A stretch of DNA of 64,000 nt, from positions 1 through 64,000 of the forward strand of contig NZ_LR130583.1 in assembly GCF_900625025.1 (NCBI RefSeq). Reading direction: 5' to 3'. How positions within the stretch are numbered: the first letter of the stretch is position 1; each line of letters starts with the position of its first letter. The position numbers were made by a program, and so were the translations under genes. Of the stretch, positions 33,311 through 41,728 are shown piece by piece. The notes under the pieces are model-generated. The model saw only the letters and a list, made by a program, of their open reading frames with translations. It did not search any database and was not told the origin of the DNA. Source of the stretch: Lachnoclostridium sp. Marseille-P6806. GTDB lineage: Bacteria > Bacillota > Clostridia > Lachnospirales > Lachnospiraceae.

Positions 33311-34743
33311 ATGACAATTCGTGAAACCATCACAGTGCTGTTCGGTCTGTTCGGCGGGCTCGCGCTGTTTCTGTTCGGGATGAACAGTATGAGTGAGGCG
33401 CTTCAGAAAGCGGCGGGCGAGAAGATGCGGGCCATCCTCGGCTTCCTCACCAGAAATCCGATCATGGGGGCGCTGGCCGGCGCGCTGGTCACGGCGATTC
33501 TCCAGTCGGGCTCCGCTACGACGGTGATGGCGATCGGCTTTGTCAGCGCGGGGCTCATGGGACTGCCGCAGGCGATTTCCGTGATCTTCGGCGCCAATAT
33601 CGGAACCACCATGACGGCGCAGCTCATTGCCTTTGACATTTCCAATTATATTTACCCGATTATTTTCATCGGTTTTCTTATTCATTTCGTCTCGAAGAAT
33701 GAAAAAATCAAAAACATCGGCATGGTTATTTTCTCATTCGGTCTGCTGTTCGAGGGAATTGAAATCATGGGCAGCGTCATGAAGCCGCTCGCCGTGAGCC
33801 CTGTCTTTACGGAGCTGATGGCGAAGGTGTCGGATATCCCGGTTTTCGGCGTCCTGCTGGGACTCGGTATGACGCTTGTCGTGCAGTCGAGCTCCGCGAC
33901 CATCGCGGTGCTGCAGAGCTTTGCGTCGCAGGCGGGGCCGGACGGCGTGACGAGTGTCATCGGTCTTACCGGCGCGATTCCGATTCTTCTCGGCGACAAT
34001 ATCGGCACAACGATCACGGCGCTCCTCGCTTCGATCGGACAGAGCCGGGATGCCAAGCGGACCGCCATATGGTCGCGCAGCCTGCCGCGGCGCTGTATCT
34101 GGTCTCGGAGGAGATCGAGAATCTGACCAAGGTCGCGTCGAAGCTCTTTCCTCTGCTGACGGAGGAGGTGCGCGGGAACGCCGTGCTTCAGAGTGTGTCG
34201 GGGCCCCGCGGAAAGAAGATGGTAAACGCCTTTGATTCCGCCTATGAAAATGCAAAGAGCATTCAGACGGGACTCATCAACTACATCTCTGAGATGTTTT
34301 CAAGCGGTTCTCTCTCGCAGGAGCAGTCAGAGGAGGCGGCGGGGTACCTCGCGGTCGTGAACGACGTGGACCGCGTGTCGGAGCGATGTCGGGAGATCGC
34401 CGCGTCTGCGCGGACGGTCATAGCCGGCGGGCAGAGCTTTTCCAGAGATGCCGTTGACGAGATCAAGGGGTGTATCGACGTTTGCTCCGATATGTTTGCG
34501 CAGGCGTTCGGGCTGATGTATAAAGGTTCAACGGTCGATCCGGCGGCCATCATGAAGTCCAAGCGGAAAATGCGCAAGGCGGTAAAGCAGTTCGGCAAGG
34601 CGCATCTCGCGCGGGTCAAGGCGGGGAAATGCGCGGAGAGCATGACCGGCGTCTATGCCGGGATTCTCTACAATCTCGACCGTATCAGTGATAACTGCGT
34701 CAGTGTTGCCGAGGAGGCGCTGAACGACGTAAATTTTGCATGA
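33311..34743 (+). pseudogene. Na/Pi-cotransporter family gene with internal deletion and frameshift
   Basis: The 5' frame (33311-34126) encodes two Na/Pi-cotransporter repeats with the QSGSATT and QSSSAT motifs (VTAILQSGSATTVMAIGFVS; TLVVQSSSATIAV) and ends normally at GQSRDAKRTA. A foreign-frame tail follows. The 3' part is in another frame (ATG 34069 to 34743, 224 aa) and encodes the PhoU-like helical tail, starting QPAAALYLVSEEIENLT. The family normally has about 100 more residues of membrane sequence between these points. The simplest reading is an internal deletion of roughly 300 bp that also shifted the frame, near 34065. Two separate products could still be made. Confidence 0.75.
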
Positions 34744-34853
34744 TTCCTGCGGACATGCAGGGCATTGCGGCGTTTCCGGGGGCTGCCGCCAGCGCGCGGT
34801 GCGGCGGCGTGTATAAAGAGAATCTGTGAGCGTGCTTCGGGGCGGGTGGCGCT

Positions 34854-35345
34854 ATGATTTATTACGTGGAAGATGACAATAATATCCGGGATCTTGTGGT
34901 GTACACGCTGGAAAGCACCGGTCTTCCGGCAAAAGGCTTTCCGGAGCGCACCGCAGAACGGCTTTCGGAACGGGCGTCGGAACGCGGCGCAGAGAGCGCT
35001 GCGGAGCGGAAGTCGGAGCGCGTGCCGGGACGGGTGCTTTCGCCCGATGAATTTCTTTCCGTCGGCGCGATCACGATGGACAGTCTGCGCCATATTGTCA
35101 CCGCGGGGGGAGAAGAGGTTCCGCTGACGCTGAAAGAATACGAATTTCTCCGCAAGCTCATGCTGAATCCGGAGATCGTGCTCTCCCGCGATCAGATTCT
35201 TGCCGACGTCTGGGGCTATGAATTTGACGGGGAGACACGGACGGTGGACGTCCATGTGCGGACGCTCCGCCAGAAGCTCGGTGCGGCCGGGAGCCAGATT
35301 GAGACGATACGGGGGGGCGGCTACCGCATCCGGAGCAGGGAGTGA
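34854..35345 (+). pseudogene. PhoB-like response regulator lacking most of the receiver domain
   Basis: This 163-aa frame has the first 28 residues of a receiver (MIYYVEDDNNIRDLVVYTLE) but then a low-complexity Glu/Arg/Ser stretch (residues about 30-60, with repeated SER and AER units). The phospho-acceptor aspartate, Thr/Ser and Lys positions are missing. The winged-helix DNA-binding domain is complete (LTLKEYEFLRKLMLNPEIVL; DVWGYEFDGETRTVDVHVRT; GGGYRIRS). About 90 residues are lost relative to the family. It could still bind DNA without phosphorylation control. The reading frame itself is open. Confidence 0.75.
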
Positions 35346-35348
35346 GTA

Positions 35349-35570
35349 TTGCGCAGAAAAATTCAGAAAAGCATGATCGTCATCACCATGGCGGCCCTGA
35401 TGGTGGCATACGCCATCCTGCTGGTCTTTGAATACCGGCAGGTGCGGGATATCGCCATGGGGAGGCTGACGGACGAGGCGGAGTATATCGCTGAAATTAA
35501 TCATGCGCAGATCATGGTGAGGAGCCGTCTCGGGGAGGGTACGCAGATGGAGATCGCGTTCGAGAGCTGA
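35349..35570 (+). pseudogene. PhoR-like histidine kinase remnant (73 aa)
   Basis: A frame starting at TTG 35349, four bases after the upstream stop. It has an N-terminal membrane helix (MIVITMAALMVAYAILLVFE) and a short linker (DEAEYIAEI). It then jumps to the extreme C-terminus of a kinase ATPase domain, NHAQIMVRSRLGEGTQMEIA. The HAMP, histidine and nearly all ATP-binding regions are absent, so several hundred residues are missing in frame. It cannot be a kinase; a small membrane protein is the only conceivable product. It is the third neighbouring gene with an internal loss. Confidence 0.72.
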
Positions 35571-35691
35571 ATCCGAAGCCTAATTCTGCTATACTGTTCA
35601 CGTGACGAAAGAAACCCCTCTGACGGCGGCGTATGGCGTTTTTGCCGCTGCTGCGGGCAGGCATTCGCCCGGAAAGTGAACAGAAATTTTC

Positions 35692-37248
35692 ATGGAGTTT
35701 TATTCTCTCGCGTTTGCGGCATTTCTTGCGCTTAGTCTTTTCTGCTATTATACGATTTTCCGGGGGCACCAGTGGCAGTGCCTCCTTGTCGTGTCGCTGC
35801 TGTTTTACCTCTGGATCGGCAGAGCTCAGCTTCTTTACGTTCTGGCGACGGCGCTTTCCGTCTGGGGCGCGGGCCTTGCAATGGAGCGGACGGCCTCTCG
35901 GCGGGGCGCGCTTCATGAGGACAGAAAAACGGCAAAGCGTCGTGTGCGGCGCAGGAAGCGGCTCCTCCTCGGCACGGGGCTTGCTCTTAATCTGGGGGTC
36001 CTTGCCGCCCTGAAATACCGGAACGTCTTCGTTCCCGGGGAGGGGCTGCTGCTCCCGCTCGGCATTTCTTTTTATACGTTCCAGTCACTCTCCTATCTCA
36101 TTGATATTTATAACGAAAAATATGAAGCGGAGCGCAGCTTTTTGCGTTTCCTGCTGTTTGTGTCATGGTTCCCGCAGCTTCTGCAGGGACCGATCAACCG
36201 CTATGACCGTCTCCGGCCGCAGTTTTTCGGGGAGCGGCACCGCATAAGCCGGGAGCAGGCGGGCCGTGCGGCGCTGCTCATTCTGTTCGGGTTTATGAAA
36301 AAATATGCGGTGGCGGACATGCTCAGCCCGAACATTTCCGTTATTTTTGACGGGGGCATTTCTGCGGTGGAGGGGCTCCCGGGCTCGGTGATCGCGTTCG
36401 GGATTCTTCTCTACTCGGCGCAGCAGTACTGTGATTTTTCCGGCGGCATCGACATGGTGCTCGGGATCTCCTCCCTGTTCGGCATCGACATGATGCAGAA
36501 CTTCCGGCAGCCCTATTTTGCCGTTTCGCTGGGAGATTTCTGGCGGCGCTGGCACATTTCGCTGGGGGCGTGGATGCGGGACTATGTGTTCTATCCGTTT
36601 GCACTGCTCCGGCCGATGCAGCGCTTCGGGAAGTGGGCGTCGAAGCATTTGGGCCGTCATGCGGGGCGAGCGCTGCCGGCGGCCGTGGCCAATCTCGTGG
36701 TGTTTTTTCTCGTGGGGATCTGGCACGGTGCGGAGCTGCATTATATTCTCTGGGGCCTCTACAACGGCGCGGTGATCGCGCTGAGCGACCTTCTTGCACC
36801 CGGCTTTGCCCGGCTGGCGGGATTCTTGAGGCTCCGCACAAAGTCGCGGGGCTTTCACGTGTTCCGTGTGCTGCGCACGTTTTTTATCGTGAATATCGGG
36901 TGGTATTTTGACCGGATCGGGGACGTGCCGACCGCGCTTGTGTGCCTGCGCAACACATTTCTGCGCTTCCGTGCCGGGAGCTTTGGCTGGGGCTTCGGCA
37001 ATACGGTGCTGAACCAGACCGGGACAACGCCCGCCTATGCGCTGGGGGCGCTGGCGGTCGCGGGGGCGGTGCTGGTACCGGTGGCCCTGTGCAGCGTGCT
37101 CCGGGAGCGGGGTGTCGATGTCTGCGGTCGTCTGCTTGAGGGCCCGGCGCTTCTTCGCTGGTCGGTCTGCGGCGTAATGCTGTTTCTGACGCTGGGATCC
37201 TTTATGTTTGTTCAGAATGCGGGAGGCTTCCTGTATGCGAATTTCTGA
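35692..37248 (+). CDS. MBOAT-family membrane O-acyltransferase
   Basis: A 518-aa polytopic membrane protein of the AlgI/DltB type. It has the conserved LPLGISFYTFQSLSYLIDIY, QLLQGPINRYDRL, DFSGGIDMVLGISSLFGI, FWRRWHISLGAWMRDYV and the catalytic histidine in GIWHGAELHYILWGLYNG. These enzymes transfer acyl groups, often acetyl or D-alanyl, to exported polymers. The start at ATG 35692 has only a weak ribosome site. The following gene overlaps it by 14 bp and encodes the typical partner, so they probably O-acylate a surface polysaccharide. Confidence 0.88.
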   Translation: MEFYSLAFAAFLALSLFCYYTIFRGHQWQCLLVVSLLFYLWIGRAQLLYVLATALSVWGAGLAMERTASRRGALHEDRKTAKRRVRRRKRLLLGTGLALNLGVLAALKYRNVFVPGEGLLLPLGISFYTFQSLSYLIDIYNEKYEAERSFLRFLLFVSWFPQLLQGPINRYDRLRPQFFGERHRISREQAGRAALLILFGFMKKYAVADMLSPNISVIFDGGISAVEGLPGSVIAFGILLYSAQQYCDFSGGIDMVLGISSLFGIDMMQNFRQPYFAVSLGDFWRRWHISLGAWMRDYVFYPFALLRPMQRFGKWASKHLGRHAGRALPAAVANLVVFFLVGIWHGAELHYILWGLYNGAVIALSDLLAPGFARLAGFLRLRTKSRGFHVFRVLRTFFIVNIGWYFDRIGDVPTALVCLRNTFLRFRAGSFGWGFGNTVLNQTGTTPAYALGALAVAGAVLVPVALCSVLRERGVDVCGRLLEGPALLRWSVCGVMLFLTLGSFMFVQNAGGFLYANF

Positions 37249-38338
37249 GGAAAAAAACAGAGAGAGCGGCGCGGAAGGAAAGCGCGGGGCCGGGAAAAAG
37301 CGGCATGCCGCCGCGCTGTGCTTTCTTTTGGCCTTTCTTCTCCTGAATCGGTTTCTGTCCTTTGCGCTGGAGCCCTTTCACGGTTCCAGCGAGGAGATGT
37401 GGAGAGGGTTTCGTGCAAAGCCGGAGCTCACCATGGTGTATGCGGGCTCCTCGCAGTGCATTGCGGGAATCGATCCCTCCGTGATCGACGGGAAGCTCGG
37501 TTCAGTATCTTATAATATGGGGACAAATATGCAGTCCTTTCGCAATTCGCGGACGGCGATCGAGGCGGCAGCCGCCCGGTATTCCATTCGGTGCGCCGTT
37601 CTGGTGCTGGACGATGAGCTGCTTGGGACGGAGCGTTATGAAAATTTCCGGGCGGAGGCAAGCTTTGCCCGGGGAAAAGCCGTGACGGCGGGATTTCCGG
37701 AGCGCATCGCGGGGGACGCGGCGTTTGTCACGGACCCGACCTTTGCGGGGAAGCCGATCTCGCTGAATTATTTTTTTCCATGGGTGTATAACCGGAGCAT
37801 GGACGTGCGTCGGAATATAAAGGAAAAGCTGGCGGGGCGGCCGCTCTCCGAAGAGGGACGCCGGGACGCGAACGGTTATGTGCATACGGAGGAGGTCATG
37901 GTGCCGGACGCACATTATGTCACGCCGGAGGACGCGGCGGAGTGGGACAGGGGGCATTCGCTTGAGGAGCTGCGGCTCCTTCCCGGGAACCGCAGGGAGC
38001 TCCGGCGGATCGCGGCATTCTGCAGGGAGCGGGGGATTCGGCTGGTCGCGGTCTGCCCGCCCTATCCGAATTATCTCACGGTCTATACGGCGAAGAGCTA
38101 TGCAGCCATGCAGGAGGAGCTCGGGGCGTTGTTCGCGGAGTACGGTTTCCCGTACTATAATTTCAATTTGGTGAAGCCGGAATATTATGTGAGCGAGCTC
38201 TCGCATTATCAGGATAACGGCCATATGAACTCCGCCGGTGCCGCCGCATTCTCCGCTTTTCTGGCAGAGCTGCTGGAGAGGGAGGATGCAAAGGAGATGT
38301 TTCATGCGTTGACGGTGGCGGAGAGCGGCGGAGCATAA
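37235..38338 (+). CDS. SGNH/AlgJ-like acylation partner protein
   Basis: A 367-aa protein starting at ATG 37235 after GGGAGG. A short basic cytoplasmic N-terminus precedes one membrane helix (AALCFLLAFLLLNRFLSFAL), with the rest outside the cell. YAGSSQCIAG carries the candidate nucleophile Ser of an SGNH hydrolase, and DNGHMNSAGAAAFSAFL near the C-terminus supplies the Asp-x-x-His pair. AlgJ/AlgX/DltD-like proteins work with MBOAT acyltransferases to acylate extracellular polymers, which matches the overlap with the upstream gene. A strong terminator follows. Confidence 0.78.
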   Translation: MRISEEKNRESGAEGKRGAGKKRHAAALCFLLAFLLLNRFLSFALEPFHGSSEEMWRGFRAKPELTMVYAGSSQCIAGIDPSVIDGKLGSVSYNMGTNMQSFRNSRTAIEAAAARYSIRCAVLVLDDELLGTERYENFRAEASFARGKAVTAGFPERIAGDAAFVTDPTFAGKPISLNYFFPWVYNRSMDVRRNIKEKLAGRPLSEEGRRDANGYVHTEEVMVPDAHYVTPEDAAEWDRGHSLEELRLLPGNRRELRRIAAFCRERGIRLVAVCPPYPNYLTVYTAKSYAAMQEELGALFAEYGFPYYNFNLVKPEYYVSELSHYQDNGHMNSAGAAAFSAFLAELLEREDAKEMFHALTVAESGGA

Positions 38339-38361
38339 ACCGGCAGAGTATGAAGAAACAT

Positions 38362-38414
38362 ATGCAAAAACGGGCAGAGACGAAAGGAAACCGCGTCTCT
38401 GCCCGTTTTTGCAT
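38362..38414. terminator. Bidirectional terminator, 21-bp perfect stem
   Basis: Arms 38362-38382 and 38394-38414 are perfectly complementary over 21 bp (core CGGGCAGAGACG/CGTCTCTGCCCG), flanked by A5 and T5. It separates the acylation genes from the first sugar importer. The gap to 38623 has no further recognisable feature apart from the ribosome site. Confidence 0.9.
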
Positions 38415-38623
38415 AAAATGACGGAAATTTCGGCCGCAAGATGAAAGAAGGAAGGGATAATAAATATAAAGAATGGATACATTTATATAAAACATGAGCA
38501 TATTTCACGGAATGCAAAACAAGTAAACTTATAAGTGATAGGATTGTGCTGCATTTTGTGGCAGCACATACCATAGGAGCTTATACAGTAAAAACAATTG
38601 TGTTTTCAAAAAGGGAGGGAATT

Positions 38624-39988
38624 ATGAAAAAACGGTATGTTTGTTCCTTTATTGCTGTATCGGCAGCTGCAGCGCTGTTTGCGGGCTGCGGGACGGCCTC
38701 CCCGGGGACAGAGGCCGGGACGCCGGAGACGACCTCGGAGCAGGCGGTCCCGGAGCAGGGGGCTTCGGAAAAGACCGTGATCCGGTTTCAGACGTGGAAT
38801 CCCGGAGAGGGGGATCCGGCAAAGGATCTCGAAGCGGCGTTTGAAGAGGCGCATCCGGACATCGACGTACAGTTTGTGTACATGCCATATACCGATCATG
38901 TGGAGAAGCTGAAAGTTGATCTGGCGGCAGGGGACGCGGCGGATGTCTACGGCGTCCAGACCGGCGCCATGTATAAGGAATTTCGCGACTTTGAGGAGGA
39001 CCTCACGCCGTATATGCAGAAAGAATACGGAGAGGACTGGACATCGGCCTTTAATGAATATGCCATGACGCTGCTGAAAGCAGAGGACGGGAAGTATTAC
39101 GGCCTGCCTCTGGGGCTGACCTATTCCGGAACGGCATGGGCGAATATGAAGATCATGGACAAATACGGCCTTGGCGTACCCGCGAGCTACGATGATCTGC
39201 TGAAAGCGTCTGCCGTGCTTCGCGAGAACGGGGAATATCCTCTGGCTATCGGCGCAAAGGACGACTGGATCAACATTGATACGTTCTTCAACATTGCAAC
39301 AGACATCAACAGCGAAAAATTCTACGCGGCCCTTGAGGGGCAGGCCTCCTTTACGGATCCGGAGATTGTGCAGGCGCTGCAGATCTGGCAGAGCTGCTTC
39401 ACGGAGGGGATTTTTCAGGACGGAGCGCTGGGTGTCGGAATGTACAACGATACCACGGACATGTATCAGAAAGAGGGCTCCATTCCCATGATTCTGAACG
39501 GCTCATGGGCGTGCGGCGCGTTCACGGAAAAGGATGAACAGACATACGCGGTCTATAACAGCGAGGATTCTCATCATGAGGTATTTCTGATCGACTGGAA
39601 CGGCGATGGAAAGCGTGCTCCGGTCGGAGAAGCGGTCGATGTTTCTCTCGCCATCAATTCCCAGTCGCCGAATAAGGATGCCGCATGGAGCTTTGTCGAC
39701 TGGATGATTCATGACGGAGCAGAAATTCTGGTGAACAAATATCTTGCGTATTGCCCGGCGAGAACGGATATGAAGCTGAATGTAGAGGGTCTCAGCGAGA
39801 ACGGGCAGGCCTGCCTTGACTATATTGTGGAGAACGGAGCGACGAATGTGGCCGGTTATCGCGAGATGGCGTATCCCGAGCTCAAGGAGGAGATACAGAC
39901 CGAATTAAAAGAGCTCGCCATCGGCGATATCACGCCGGAGGCCGCGGCAGAGGCTATCGAGGCGGCATCCAGGGCGCAGGAAAGATAA
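38624..39988 (+). CDS. Sugar ABC transporter substrate-binding lipoprotein (system 1)
   Basis: A 454-aa extracellular solute-binding protein. ATG 38624 follows AAAGGGAGGGAATT. The lipoprotein signal has the lipobox LFAGC (Cys at about residue 22), followed by a Thr/Glu/Pro-rich linker. The mature part matches family-1 solute-binding proteins (VIRFQTWNPGEGDPAKDLEA; GLPLGLTYSGTAWANMKIMD). It would capture an oligosaccharide and pass it to the two permeases encoded downstream. The substrate is not identifiable. Confidence 0.88.
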   Translation: MKKRYVCSFIAVSAAAALFAGCGTASPGTEAGTPETTSEQAVPEQGASEKTVIRFQTWNPGEGDPAKDLEAAFEEAHPDIDVQFVYMPYTDHVEKLKVDLAAGDAADVYGVQTGAMYKEFRDFEEDLTPYMQKEYGEDWTSAFNEYAMTLLKAEDGKYYGLPLGLTYSGTAWANMKIMDKYGLGVPASYDDLLKASAVLRENGEYPLAIGAKDDWINIDTFFNIATDINSEKFYAALEGQASFTDPEIVQALQIWQSCFTEGIFQDGALGVGMYNDTTDMYQKEGSIPMILNGSWACGAFTEKDEQTYAVYNSEDSHHEVFLIDWNGDGKRAPVGEAVDVSLAINSQSPNKDAAWSFVDWMIHDGAEILVNKYLAYCPARTDMKLNVEGLSENGQACLDYIVENGATNVAGYREMAYPELKEEIQTELKELAIGDITPEAAAEAIEAASRAQER

Positions 39989-40022
39989 AAAAGAACGCGG
40001 TGTACAGGAGAGGAAAGTGGTT

Positions 40023-40934
40023 ATGAAGAAACGTGAATCTGCGGGGAAAAGAATGGAAACACTGACAAACTATCTGTTTATCCTCCCGCTTCTCATTCTT
40101 TTTCTGACCTTTTTTGCTTATCCGATCCTGTACAATTTTATCATCAGCTTCTATGACTGGAACGGGATCAGCGTCACAAAGAGCTTTGCCGGGCTGGCGA
40201 ATTACCGGACGGTGATGAGCGACAGGGTCATGAAAGCCGTCCTGAAAAATTTTGTGATCATTGCGCTGGGAACGACCCTGCCGCAGGCGTTTTTCGGAAT
40301 CATTTTCGCGTCCTTTTTCCGACGGCATATCCGGTTTGCGGGATTTTACAGGATCGCCTTTTATCTTCCGGCCATCTGCACGGTGACGATTGTCGGCAAT
40401 GTCTTTTCCAAAATATTTGAGACGAACCGCGGCTATCTGAACGTCATGCTCAGGTCCGCGCATCTGGATTTTCTGTGTCAGCCGTGGCTGGCGGCGCCGC
40501 ATACGGCGCTGCTCTGCATTCTTTTCGTCAATATCTGGCAGTGGACGGGATACAGCATGCTGATGTATTATGCCGGCATGCTGAACATCCCGGACGACCT
40601 GTATGAGGCCGCTGCGATCGACGGTGCCGGCCCGGTGCAGCAGTTCCGGCACATCACCTTTCCCCTGCTTCGCGGGACGCACTATACGCTGGTGATACTC
40701 GGAGTGCTCGGCGCGCTGAAATGCTTCGATCTTCCGTATGTTCTCACGGACGGCGGGCCGGCGCATGCCACGGAAACATTTTCCACGTACATTTACACGA
40801 AGTCCTTCAACACCTTTAAGCAGGGACAGGCCTCCGCGATTGTGGTGCTGATGTTTATGATCGCGATGGCAATTACGGTAATTCAGCTGAAGATGTATTA
40901 TAAAGAGGACAGAGACAAGGAGCTGGCGGAATGA
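40023..40934 (+). CDS. Sugar ABC transporter permease, MalF-like (system 1)
   Basis: A 303-aa permease with six membrane helices. The start is ATG 40023; a GTG two codons upstream is less likely. The EAA loop that docks the ATPase is YEAAAIDGAGPVQQFRHIT. The C-terminus extends into the cytoplasm. It pairs with the MalG-like permease, whose ATG overlaps its stop (ATGA). No ATPase gene follows. Confidence 0.88.
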   Translation: MKKRESAGKRMETLTNYLFILPLLILFLTFFAYPILYNFIISFYDWNGISVTKSFAGLANYRTVMSDRVMKAVLKNFVIIALGTTLPQAFFGIIFASFFRRHIRFAGFYRIAFYLPAICTVTIVGNVFSKIFETNRGYLNVMLRSAHLDFLCQPWLAAPHTALLCILFVNIWQWTGYSMLMYYAGMLNIPDDLYEAAAIDGAGPVQQFRHITFPLLRGTHYTLVILGVLGALKCFDLPYVLTDGGPAHATETFSTYIYTKSFNTFKQGQASAIVVLMFMIAMAITVIQLKMYYKEDRDKELAE

Positions 40935-41725
40935 AAAATTCATTGCTTTATCGGTGTCTGGCTCAGCTTGTCTGCATACCGGCGCTTGTGGTTTTTCTGT
41001 ATCCGCTCGCGCTCATGATACAGAAATCGTTCGGAGTAAACGGCATCGCAAATTACAGGCTGGTTTTTGACTACTATGATCTGCGGCCGAATTTCGCAAC
41101 CAGCCTGATTGTCGTGGGCGGCACCCTGGTGGTCATGGCGGCCGTGGTATCCATGGCGGCGTATGCCTTTTCCAAGCTGCAGTTTCCGTTTAAGAAAGGA
41201 ATCTATTACCTGCTCCTGACGGCGATGATGATTCCTACCTCGGCGGTCATTTTCCCGCTGTATCAGATTGTGAGAGTATTTCGGCTGAACAACACCGGAT
41301 TTTCCCTGATTTTTCCATACGCGACCGGGAGCTGCTGCTTTAATCTCATGTTTTTGAAAAACTATTATGATGCGCTCCCGAATGAACTGCTCGATTCGGC
41401 CCGGATCGACGGCGCCGGGAAATGGAAAACATTTCTTCTGATTATGCTTCCCATTGCAAAGCCGGGGCTGGTGTTTGCACTGATGCAGACGTTCCTGTCC
41501 TCGTGGAATGAGCTGCAGATGGGCATGATTTTCATCAATGACACGTCCAGACAGCCGCTCTCCGTGGTGCCGCTGCGTTTTGCGCAGACGACGTCCGCGA
41601 CCGGCTTCACGGTGAACCACCTGTTTGCGGCATGTATCATATGCCTGCTTCCCATCGGTATTTTTTATGTATTTGCTTCACGCTATATGGTAGAGGGGCT
41701 GACGCAGGGGGCGGTCAAGGGCTGA
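40931..41725 (+). CDS. Sugar ABC transporter permease, MalG-like (system 1)
   Basis: A 264-aa permease with six membrane helices. The EAA loop is present in the variant DSARIDGAGKWKTFLLI, and the MalG-type C-terminus ends YMVEGLTQGAVKG. Overlap with the upstream gene supports a heterodimeric channel. The sensor kinase gene starts four bases after its stop, so transport and sensing are co-transcribed. Confidence 0.88.
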   Translation: MKNSLLYRCLAQLVCIPALVVFLYPLALMIQKSFGVNGIANYRLVFDYYDLRPNFATSLIVVGGTLVVMAAVVSMAAYAFSKLQFPFKKGIYYLLLTAMMIPTSAVIFPLYQIVRVFRLNNTGFSLIFPYATGSCCFNLMFLKNYYDALPNELLDSARIDGAGKWKTFLLIMLPIAKPGLVFALMQTFLSSWNELQMGMIFINDTSRQPLSVVPLRFAQTTSATGFTVNHLFAACIICLLPIGIFYVFASRYMVEGLTQGAVKG

Positions 41726-41728
41726 TGA

